Source: an uncultured Clostridia bacterium (GTDB lineage: Bacteria; Bacillota_A; Clostridia; TANB77; CAG-508). Taken from it: DNA of 13,098 nucleotides. Each line of letters begins with the position of its first letter. Position 1 is the stretch's first letter. This document shows positions 7,655 through 13,098 of this stretch, in pieces. The DNA is taken from positions 1 to 13,098 of the forward strand of contig CATKFT010000133.1 of assembly GCA_949747745.1 (NCBI GenBank). The letters are read 5' to 3'. The translations under genes and the position numbers were made by a program. The notes beneath the pieces were generated by a model. It was not told the DNA's origin. It was given only the letters and a program-made list of their open reading frames with translations, and did not search any database.

Positions 7655-8454
7655 ATGGGAGAAGTTATCGTTATAACATCAGGAAAAGGTGGAGTTGGAA
7701 AAACAACAACAACAGCAAATTTAGGAGCAGCTCTTGCAATGCAAGGAAAAAAAGTAGCATTAGTAGATACAGACATTGGACTTAGAAATTTAGATGTTGT
7801 TATGGGGTTAGAAAACAGAATAGTATACGATATTGTAGATGTTGTAGAAGAAAAGTGTAAATTAAGACAAGCTCTAATAAAAGACAAACGCTATGAAGAA
7901 CTTTTCTTACTTCCTGCTGCTCAAACAAGAGATAAAAGTGCAATAAATGAAGAGCAAATGAGAGATTTAATAGCTAAACTAAAAGAAGAGTTTGAATACA
8001 TTATTATTGATTGTCCAGCACGGTATAGAACAAGGATTTAAAAATGCAATTGCAGGAGCAGACAGAGCAATAGTAGTTACAACAGCAGAAATATCAGCAA
8101 CCAGAGATGCTGATAGAATAATAGGTCTATTAGAAGCATCAGAAATAAAAAATCCAGAATTAATAGTAAATCGTCTAAAACCAGAGATGGTAAAAAGAGG
8201 AGAAATGATGGATGTTGATGATATAGTTGATTTATTATCAATTGAGTTAATTGGAGTAGTTCCAGATGATGAATATGTAGTTACACGGAACAAATAAAGG
8301 AGAACCAGTAGTATCAAATCACAAGGCACCTTCTGGAAAAGCATATATAGAAATAGCAAGAAGAGTTTTAGGAGAAAATATTGAAGTAACAATGCCAAGA
8401 AAAGAGAAAGGGTTTTTAGCATTACTAAAAAGATTATTTAGAATAAAAAAATAG
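7655..8454 (+). CDS. minD: Septum-site-determining ATPase MinD, read through two CGG +1 frameshifts
   Basis: MinD is a membrane-associated ParA/MinD-family ATPase that recruits MinC and so blocks division away from midcell. The 800-base span minus two bases gives 265 residues (E. coli 270). It shows the deviant Walker A KGGVGKTT (11-18), DTDIGLRNLDVVMGLENR, the Walker B/switch segment IIIDCPAG and a C-terminal amphipathic membrane-targeting helix FLALLKRLFRIKK. GGAGGAGA precedes the ATG at 7655. C insertions at 8021 and 8286 break the frame; skipping them gives DCPA-GIEQGFKNAIAGAD and VVT-GTNKGEPVVSN. Annotated conventionally, this gene becomes two or three pieces with no membrane helix on the ATPase. 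minE follows 19 bases later. Confidence 0.95.
8021..8023 (+). other. CGG +1 frameshift site 1 in minD
   Basis: CGG follows GCA. Skipping the C at 8021 gives Gly123 in IIDCPA-GIEQGF, the conserved glycine of the Walker B/switch II segment. The zero frame stops 6 codons later. Confidence 0.94.
8286..8288 (+). other. CGG +1 frameshift site 2 in minD
   Basis: CGG follows ACA. Skipping the C at 8286 gives Gly211 in YVVT-GTNKGEPVV. The zero frame stops 3 codons later. Confidence 0.9.
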
Positions 8455-8473
8455 GAAGTGGAGGAAAGTGTAA

Positions 8474-9161
8474 ATGTTTGAAAGCATAATAAATTTCTTT
8501 AAGAAAATAGGAAAACAAGATAAAGAGCAAGTAAAATCAAAAGATACAGCAAAAGAAAGATTACACTTAGTCCTTATGCAAGACAGAGCGAATGTGTCAG
8601 CAGATTTCCTAGATTTAATGAAACAAGAAATTATTGAAGTAATAAAAAAATATATAGATGTAGACGAAAATGCTATTGATGTGCGACTTACAAATAAAGC
8701 GAATGTTGACCGGAGTAAGTGGTGCACCAGCATTATATGCTAATATTCCAATTGTAAGTATTAAAGAAGAAGTAAAAAGTAAAATGGCAAGACAAGATAG
8801 ATTAGAAGAAACTGAAACAATAAATAGTAATGGACAATTAAAAGAAATTGAAAATGAAGAGAACATAGAAAAAACAGATGAAAAAGTTTGCAATAATCAA
8901 GAAAATGCACAAAAAATAGTAAGCATAGAAACAAACGAAATAAGAACAGAAAAAGCAGAAAATGAAGAAGAAAAAGAGCAACAGGGAATTCAAGAAGAAG
9001 TAAATGAAAAAATAATTACACAAAAAGAGGGATCTGAAGAAAACTTTCAAAATACAGAAAATATAGAAGAAAGTAATGAGAATGGGCAAAATGAAGATTT
9101 AGAAAAAAGACAAAATGAAATAGAAAATGAAGTATCAAAAGAGGAAAATAAAAGTGAATAA
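8474..9161 (+). CDS. minE: MinE topological specificity factor with a long acidic tail, read through one CGG +1 frameshift
   Basis: MinE stimulates the MinD ATPase and drives Min oscillation. The N-terminal amphipathic membrane-binding segment (MFESIINFFKKIG), the MinD-interacting TAKERLHLVLMQDRA and the dimerisation domain (FLDLMKQEIIEVIKKYIDVDE, read as two parts, then IDVRLT and LYANIPI) are all present. The C insertion at 8711 splits the dimerisation domain; skipping it joins NKANVD-GVSGAPALYANI. The span of 688 bases minus one gives 228 residues. Standard MinE is about 85-110, so some 120 C-terminal residues form an extra tail rich in Glu, Asn, Lys and Gln with no recognisable domain. 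The tail reads without stops in the restored frame. GGAGG precedes the ATG by about 10 bases. Confidence 0.9.
8711..8713 (+). other. CGG +1 frameshift site in minE
   Basis: CGG follows GAC. Skipping the C at 8711 gives Gly80 in KANVD-GVSGAPALYAN and rejoins the MinE dimerisation domain. The zero frame stops 10 codons later. Confidence 0.88.
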
Positions 9162-9245
9162 TTAAGTTAAAAAAGTGTGATTATTAATAATTATAAATGA
9201 AACAATAATGAAAAAGAATAAAACAACAAAAGTAGAGGGTGAATA

Positions 9246-10355
9246 ATGAAAAGCCGAATTATAAAAAATATGGAGTGGGGAATACTAATCTGTTGCATAA
9301 TGTTACTTGTAATAGGTTGTATATCCCTATATTCAGCAACTGGTGAAAATGGTTATGATGAATTAAAAAGACAAATTGTATGGTTTTTTATAAGTATTCC
9401 AGTAATGATAGTAGTTATATTTATAGATTATAACTATATAGCAAAAATTTCACCAATTTTTTATGGAATATTTATCATATTATTAGTAGCAGTCCTATTT
9501 ACACCAGTTGTAAATGGTGCTACAAGTTGGTTCAATATTACAGATGGAATTAAATTTCAACCAAGTGAATTTGCAAAAGTATTTGTTATAATATTTTTAG
9601 CATATATAATGGAAATAATTCAAAAGAAAGATAGAAAAGAAATAAATAAACCATTAAAACTACTTCTAGTACTTAGTGCTGTAAGTATACCAATTTTATT
9701 AATAGTAATACAACCAGACTATGGAACAGCAATAGCATATATTATGGCAACAGTATTAATGCTATTTGTAGCAGGAATAGATAAAAGATATATAATAGCA
9801 ACAATGCTTATAATCTTAATAGTATTACCACTTGCATATAATTTTATATTACCTACACATGCAAAAGAAAGAATAGATGTATTTTTAAATCCTAACTTAG
9901 ACCCAAGAGGCTCAGGTTATAATGTAATACAATCTAAACTTGCAATAGGTTCAGGAAGATTGTTTGGAATGGGATTATTAAAAGGTAACCAAACACAACT
10001 TGGATTTTTACATCCTAAAACTACAGACTTTATATTTTCAGTAGTTGGAGAAGAAATGGGGTTTATTGTAGCAGGAGCAGTAATTATATTATATGTAATT
10101 TTAATTACGAAAGCGGTATATGTAGCTAAAACTGCAAAAGATGACTTGGGATCATATATAGCAATAGGAATAGTTGGAATATTTCTATTTCATATGATAG
10201 AAAATATTGGAATGACAATGGGATTATTACCAATAACAGGGGTACCACTACCATTTGTAAGTTATGGAGGCAGTTCATTAGTAACTAATTTTATTTGTAT
10301 AGGAATGCTACTAAATATTAGTGGAAGAAGACAAAAAACAATATTTGTTGATTAG
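9246..10355 (+). CDS. rodA: SEDS-family peptidoglycan glycosyltransferase RodA
   Basis: RodA polymerises lipid II into glycan strands for cell elongation, with a class B penicillin-binding protein partner. The 369-residue protein is made mostly of hydrophobic helices, about ten membrane segments by eye. Family signatures are LYSATG near residue 29, SWFNITDGIKFQPSEFAK, IVIQPDYGTA, GSGRLFGMGLLKGNQTQ, FLHPKTTDFIFSVVGEEMGF and the C-terminal GVPLPFVSYGGSSL. The HPKTTDFIFSVVGEE segment and the absence of FtsW-specific extensions favour RodA over FtsW. The ATG at 9246 has AGAGGGTG upstream. It has many glycine codons but no CGG, so frame-shifting sites are not spread evenly over genes. It follows minDE, a common clostridial arrangement. 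Confidence 0.93.
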   Translation: MKSRIIKNMEWGILICCIMLLVIGCISLYSATGENGYDELKRQIVWFFISIPVMIVVIFIDYNYIAKISPIFYGIFIILLVAVLFTPVVNGATSWFNITDGIKFQPSEFAKVFVIIFLAYIMEIIQKKDRKEINKPLKLLLVLSAVSIPILLIVIQPDYGTAIAYIMATVLMLFVAGIDKRYIIATMLIILIVLPLAYNFILPTHAKERIDVFLNPNLDPRGSGYNVIQSKLAIGSGRLFGMGLLKGNQTQLGFLHPKTTDFIFSVVGEEMGFIVAGAVIILYVILITKAVYVAKTAKDDLGSYIAIGIVGIFLFHMIENIGMTMGLLPITGVPLPFVSYGGSSLVTNFICIGMLLNISGRRQKTIFVD

Positions 10356-10406
10356 AAAAATATAAAAAGTAGCTATAAAAAGCTAATAAAAAATTAAATA
10401 CTTTTA

Positions 10407-10452
10407 AAGAAGGGGAATCAATCTAAAAAACATTTTATAGATTGAAAAAATG
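10407..10452 (+). promoter_or_regulatory. Shine-Dalgarno site separated from the dus start by a hairpin
   Basis: AAAGAAGGGG (10407-10415) lies too far from the ATG at 10450 for normal initiation. TCAATCT (10418-10424) and AGATTGA (10439-10445) pair perfectly over a 14-base loop. Folding this stem would bring the GGGG to within a few bases of the ATG. The in-frame ATG at 10459 is the alternative start. Confidence 0.4.
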
Positions 10453-11428
10453 AAGATAATGTACTTAAAACCATTAAAAATAGGAAATGTAGAATTGAAA
10501 AATAATGTAATGCTAGCACCAATGGCAGGTATAACAGACCTGCCATTTAGAATAATATGTAAGAATTATGGTATAGGATTAGCCTTTACAGAAATGGCAA
10601 GTGCAAAAGCAATTTTTTATGGTGATGAAAAAACAAATAGACTGCTAAATATAAAAGATGAGAAAGCACCAATCGGTGTTCAAATATTTGGAAGTGATAT
10701 AGAAGCATTATCTTTTGCAACTAATAAAGTTAGTGAAAATTTTGATATTGTAGATATAAATATGGGATGTCCAGCTCCAAAGGTAGTAAAAAATGGAGAT
10801 GGAAGTAAGCTATTACAAAACTTAGATTTAGTAGGAAGAATTGTAGAAGAAGTAGTAAAAGCATCAAGTGTACCTGTAACAGTAAAAATTAGAAAAGGGT
10901 TTAATAAAACTCGGAGATGTTTGTGTAGAAGTAGCAAAAATAATAGAACAAGCAGGAGCAAGTATGATTACAATACATGGAAGAACAAGAGAAGAATTTT
11001 TTAGTGGGGAAGTTGATTTAGAAGCAATAAAAAGAGTAAAGGAAGCAGTAAATATTCCTGTAATAGGTAATGGAAATATACAAGATGAAGAATCATGCAT
11101 AAAAATGTTCGAATATACAGGAGTAGATGGAGTAATGATAGGAAGAGCTGCATTAGGGAATCCATGGATATTTGGAAGAATAATACATTACTTAAAAACA
11201 AATGAAAAGATAAAAGAAATAGATAATAAGGAAAAACTAGAAACAATTATAGAACATATCAATTTAGAAGTAATGGAAAAAGGAGAAAAGATAGGAATAC
11301 AAGAACTTAGAAAACATATGGCAGGATATACAAAGAATTTACCAAATGCAAGTAAAATTAGGCAAACGATAAATCAAATTTATGAAAAAGAAGAATTAGT
11401 AAAATATTTAAAAGAAGTATTTAAATAA
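10450..11428 (+). CDS. dusB: tRNA-dihydrouridine synthase (DusB-like), read through one CGG +1 frameshift
   Basis: Dus enzymes reduce uridines in the tRNA D-loop, using FMN and NADPH. The 979-base span minus one base gives 325 residues, normal for DusB. The TIM-barrel signatures are LAPMAGITDLPFR (about 22-34), VQIFGSD, DINMGCPAPKVVKNGDGSKL with the catalytic Cys107, VTVKIRKGF, ITIHGRTREEFFSG, VIGNGNIQD and GVMIGRAALGNPW, which contribute to FMN binding. The C insertion at 10912 breaks the barrel after KIRKGFNKT; skipping it gives G-DVCVEVAKIIEQAG. In the standard code two half-barrels of 184 and about 155 residues would be called. Assignment to the B subgroup is by overall resemblance only. 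A terminator-like hairpin follows. Confidence 0.92.
10912..10914 (+). other. CGG +1 frameshift site in dusB
   Basis: CGG follows ACT. Skipping the C at 10912 gives Gly155 in GFNKT-GDVCVEVAKII. The zero frame runs 30 codons before a stop, the longest such run of the thirteen sites. Confidence 0.9.
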
Positions 11429-11513
11429 TAAAAGGTAACTTAATCATGAAAAATAAAGGAATAAAAAGGACAATATATAAAGGCATTTATTATTAAATTA
11501 AAGAATATAAATT

Positions 11514-11545
11514 AAAAAGGATAGTATTTAAACTATTCTTTTTAT
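11514..11545 (+). terminator. Rho-independent terminator after dusB
   Basis: AAAAAGGATAGT (11514-11525) pairs with ACTATTCTTTTT (11532-11543), a 12-base stem with one G-U pair and a 6-base loop, and the 3' arm ends in T residues. Confidence 0.65.
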
Positions 11546-11574
11546 TTATATAATACTTAAATTACTTATATGAA

Positions 11575-11597
11575 ACTAACATAAGTGAAGTAATATA
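11575..11597. repeat. Diverged solo copy of the left end of the 4228 element
   Basis: This segment aligns without gaps to 4217-4239, 19 of 23 positions identical, and all four differences are transitions (G to A or C to T in this copy). It contains AGTGAAGTAATATA. No matching second arm of similar length is nearby. Confidence 0.5.
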
Positions 11598-11632
11598 AAA
11601 CCTAAATATTTATACAAGGAGAGAGATTTTAA

Positions 11633-12308
11633 ATGAGAAAAAAGATAATTGCAATTACAGTAATGTGTATTTTTTTATGTATAGGTGTATTTTGTTTTTT
11701 TACAAAAAATAATTATAAAACTGTAGAATTTGGTAATACTAATATTAAATCAGTTCAAGATATAAAAGAATATATTTTAAATATTAGCTCATATGAAGCG
11801 AATATTAGTGTAGAGGTTATAAGCAATAAAAATAGCAATAAATATAAAATGACACAAAAATATGTAGCACCTAATATATTTAGGCAAGAAGTATTAGAAC
11901 CTGAAAATATTAAAGGATTAGTAACAACATATGATGGAGAAAATTTGAAAATAGAAAACACACGGATTGAAGCTAGGCAAAATTTATGAAAATTATAGCT
12001 ATATTTCTGAAAACTCTTTGTGTTTACATAGCTTTATAGAAGACTATAAAAAAGATAATAATGCAAATATTAAAGAAGATAAAAATGTAGTAATTATGGA
12101 GGCGAAAACAGTAGATAGTGCTAGTAAGTATAATTCATATAAAAAACTTTACATAGATAAAAAAACATTAAAACCAATAAAAATGGAAATACAAGAAATT
12201 AACAAAAAAGTACTAGTTTACATATTATATAATGAGATAAAAATAAATAGTACAAATAAAGAAGAAGTTCTAGCATTTAAACTTAAATTTGAAAAAGAAA
12301 ATATATAA
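11633..12308 (+). CDS. Exported LolA-fold protein related to germination lipoprotein GerS, read through one CGG +1 frameshift
   Basis: This is an exported protein of 224 residues after skipping the C at 11963 (676 bases minus one). Residues 1-23 form a basic start plus a hydrophobic segment (signal peptide or membrane anchor); cysteines lie in it but I see no convincing lipobox. The rest resembles GerS-related clostridial proteins with a LolA/LolB-like beta fold: SSYEANISVEVISNKNSNKY, QKYVAPNIFRQEVLEP, IKGLVTTYDGENLKI, YSYISEN and a late KLYIDKKTLKPIKMEI. GerS acts in spore-cortex handling in Clostridioides difficile, but only a family-level relation is suggested here. AAGGAGAG precedes the ATG at 11633. 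mazF lies 91 bases downstream. Confidence 0.7.
11963..11965 (+). other. CGG +1 frameshift site in the gerS-like gene
   Basis: CGG follows ACA. Skipping the C at 11963 gives Gly111 in KIENT-GLKLGKIYENYSY. The zero frame stops 8 codons later. Confidence 0.85.
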
Positions 12309-12399
12309 ATCTTTATAAACTATATTTTTTCTCTAAACTATATTTAAAATATATCTGGCAAAAAAAGTAAGAAAAACTGTAATAGCAGGAGTGAATAAA

Positions 12400-12750
12400 A
12401 TGATAGTGAAAAGAGGAGATATGTTTTATGCAGATTTAAGCCCAGTTATTGGTTCTGAACAAGGTGGAATAAGACCTGTGCTTATAATACAAAATGATAT
12501 GGGAAATAAGTATAGCCCAACAGTAATTGCAGCAGCAATAACATCACAAACAGGAAAAAATAAGTTACCAACTCATATAGAACTAGGAGGAGAAGAGTGT
12601 GGACTAAAATCAAATTCAGTAGTACTTACAGAGCAAATAAGAACAATAGATAAAAGTAGATTGAAAGAGAAAATAGGACACATTGATGATAATAAAATAA
12701 TAAATAAAATAAATAATGCCCTTGGTGTAAGCTTTGGGTTAGAAGAATAG
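12400..12750 (+). CDS. mazF: MazF/EndoA (PemK-family) mRNA interferase
   Basis: This is a type II toxin endoribonuclease of the MazF/PemK/EndoA family that cleaves mRNA at short single-stranded sites. The protein has 116 residues, the same length as Bacillus subtilis EndoA, with the family sequence IVKRGDMFYADLSPVIGSEQ, then GGIRPVLIIQND, SPTVIAAAITSQ, LPTHIEL and EQIRTIDKSRL. The conserved arginine in GGIRP and the threonine in AAITSQ are present. The ATG at 12400 has AGGAG 8 bases upstream; the in-frame GTG at 12391 would overlap that site. No EndoAI/MazE antitoxin gene precedes it: only 91 bases separate it from the gerS-like gene. It contains no CGG codon. A terminator hairpin overlaps its stop codon. 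Confidence 0.95.
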   Translation: MIVKRGDMFYADLSPVIGSEQGGIRPVLIIQNDMGNKYSPTVIAAAITSQTGKNKLPTHIELGGEECGLKSNSVVLTEQIRTIDKSRLKEKIGHIDDNKIINKINNALGVSFGLEE

Positions 12751-12776
12751 CTAGACATTTGGTTTAGCTATTTTTT
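12746..12776 (+). terminator. Rho-independent terminator after mazF
   Basis: AATAGCTA (12746-12753) pairs with TAGCTATT (12765-12772) over an 11-base loop, followed by a run of Ts (12771-12776). The 5' arm includes the mazF stop codon. Confidence 0.75.
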
Positions 12777-12842
12777 CGAAATAATACTTAAAAAAACTAA
12801 TAAGAAAATGATTATTTTTTTACTATATATTAAAAAGCTTTG

Positions 12843-12998
12843 AATATTTGTTACAATTCACAGCCAATTATAGTACAAAGTAGCTTCATATGGATGGACG
12901 CTTTTTATGTTTTGAAACTTGAGAGAAAAATAAAAATGCTATGCCTTAAGCAAGATGAAGCGGATTTTAAGAAGTAACTGTGAATAGTAACGAATATT
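12843..12998. ncRNA. Candidate structured RNA or inverted-repeat element upstream of the mraZ promoter
   Basis: Two 21-base arms (12843-12863 and 12978-12998) are complementary at 18 positions. Nested inside are GCTTCAT (12883-12889) with ATGAAGC (12955-12961), and GCTTTTTAT with ATAAAAATGC (about 12900-12939, one bulge), so the 156 bases can fold as one long interrupted hairpin. No ORF fits. The single long hairpin with internal loops recalls 6S-type RNAs in outline, but I see no diagnostic sequence, and it could equally be a third miniature inverted-repeat element. It fills most of the 348-base gap after mazF. Confidence 0.4.
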
Positions 12999-13030
12999 TA
13001 CTTATTTTTAAAAAAATTTTCAAAAAAGTA

Positions 13031-13059
13031 TTGCAAATTCCCAAAAGTTATATTAAAAT
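13031..13059 (+). promoter_or_regulatory. Likely promoter of mraZ/dcw cluster
   Basis: TTGCAA (13031-13036), a 17-base spacer and TAAAAT (13054-13059) lie directly before the MraZ boxes. The alternative -10 TATATT (13049-13054) would leave too short a spacer for this -35. Confidence 0.5.
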
Positions 13060-13065
13060 TTAAGT

Positions 13066-13093
13066 AAAGTGGTGAAAAGTGGTAGAAAGTGGT
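13066..13093 (+). promoter_or_regulatory. Three MraZ-type operator boxes, exactly 10 bases apart
   Basis: AAAGTGGT occurs three times in direct orientation at 13066, 13076 and 13086. MraZ, the first gene of the division and cell-wall cluster, autoregulates at short direct repeats of this kind (AAAGTG/GTGG cores, 10-base spacing) upstream of itself. The mraZ coding region is not in the window; it is inferred to start just beyond the right end. Confidence 0.75.
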
Positions 13094-13098
13094 TTGAA

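Noticed and set aside
1601..11965. Simple triplet reassignment of CGG (to Trp, Gln or Gly)
   Set aside because: A triplet reading of any meaning leaves the downstream sequence out of frame and meets a stop within 1 to 30 codons. A one-base shift is needed at each site.
1601..11965. prfB- or antizyme-like programmed frameshifting
   Set aside because: There is no stop codon in the A site at the shift point and no shared upstream Shine-Dalgarno-like or downstream structural stimulator.
22..12308. Eight separate pseudogenes or split genes
   Set aside because: All lesions are the same single-base event at the same codon, no premature stops or deletions occur elsewhere in these genes, and several (rsmA, minD, recQ) are core genes with fully conserved motifs on both sides.
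13066..13093. CRISPR or tandem satellite at the right edge
   Set aside because: The three 8-base boxes at 10-base spacing are far too short for CRISPR repeats and spacers and fit a MraZ operator.

Overview
The window looks like chromosomal DNA from an AT-rich, low-GC Gram-positive bacterium of the Clostridia type. Nearly all codons end in A or T, Shine-Dalgarno sites are strong (AGGAGG-like), the MinD/MinE/RodA/MraZ cell-division genes are of Firmicutes type, the MazF/EndoA protein matches the 116-residue clostridial/Bacillus form, and a GerS-like LolA-fold protein is present. No rRNA, tRNA, CRISPR array or complete transposase gene is visible.

Layout. recQ (DNA helicase) lies on the minus strand at the left end. 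All other genes are on the plus strand: a yefM-yoeB-type toxin-antitoxin pair, comM (YifB, Mg-chelatase-like AAA+ ATPase), dprA, a YraN-family gene, a small possible PBECR-type nuclease, rsmA/ksgA, minD, minE, rodA, a dus tRNA-dihydrouridine synthase, a GerS-like exported protein and mazF. The window closes with three phased MraZ-type boxes and a promoter, so mraZ and the dcw division cluster probably start just beyond the right edge. Three AT-rich inverted-repeat elements with structured interiors sit in the gaps at 4228-4337, 6315-6436 and 12843-12998.

The outstanding feature is in the decoding. Eight of the fourteen genes (recQ, comM, dprA, rsmA, minD, minE, dus, gerS-like) are broken in the standard reading by thirteen +1 frameshifts. 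Every one is the same event: the zero-frame codon is CGG followed by A or T, and skipping its C so that GGA or GGT is read as glycine restores a normal family protein. After skipping one base per site, every gene is an exact multiple of three and has a length normal for its family or is explained by an in-frame extension. I found no in-frame CGG used as arginine anywhere in the window, although CGT, CGC and CGA are used as arginine. The zero frame reaches a stop within 1 to 30 codons of each CGG. This suggests that CGG is unassigned as a triplet and that CGGN acts as a glycine +1-shift (four-base) signal, comparable in logic to the AGG and CCC frameshifts described in Perkinsus mitochondrial cox1. 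A systematic sequencing artefact is the main alternative and can be tested directly.

Functionally the segment joins DNA uptake and repair (recQ, comM, dprA), ribosome and tRNA modification (rsmA, dus), division-site placement and wall elongation (minDE, rodA, then mraZ/dcw), and two toxin genes (yoeB with its antitoxin, mazF without a visible partner). Coding coordinates below span the whole conceptual gene, including the skipped bases.
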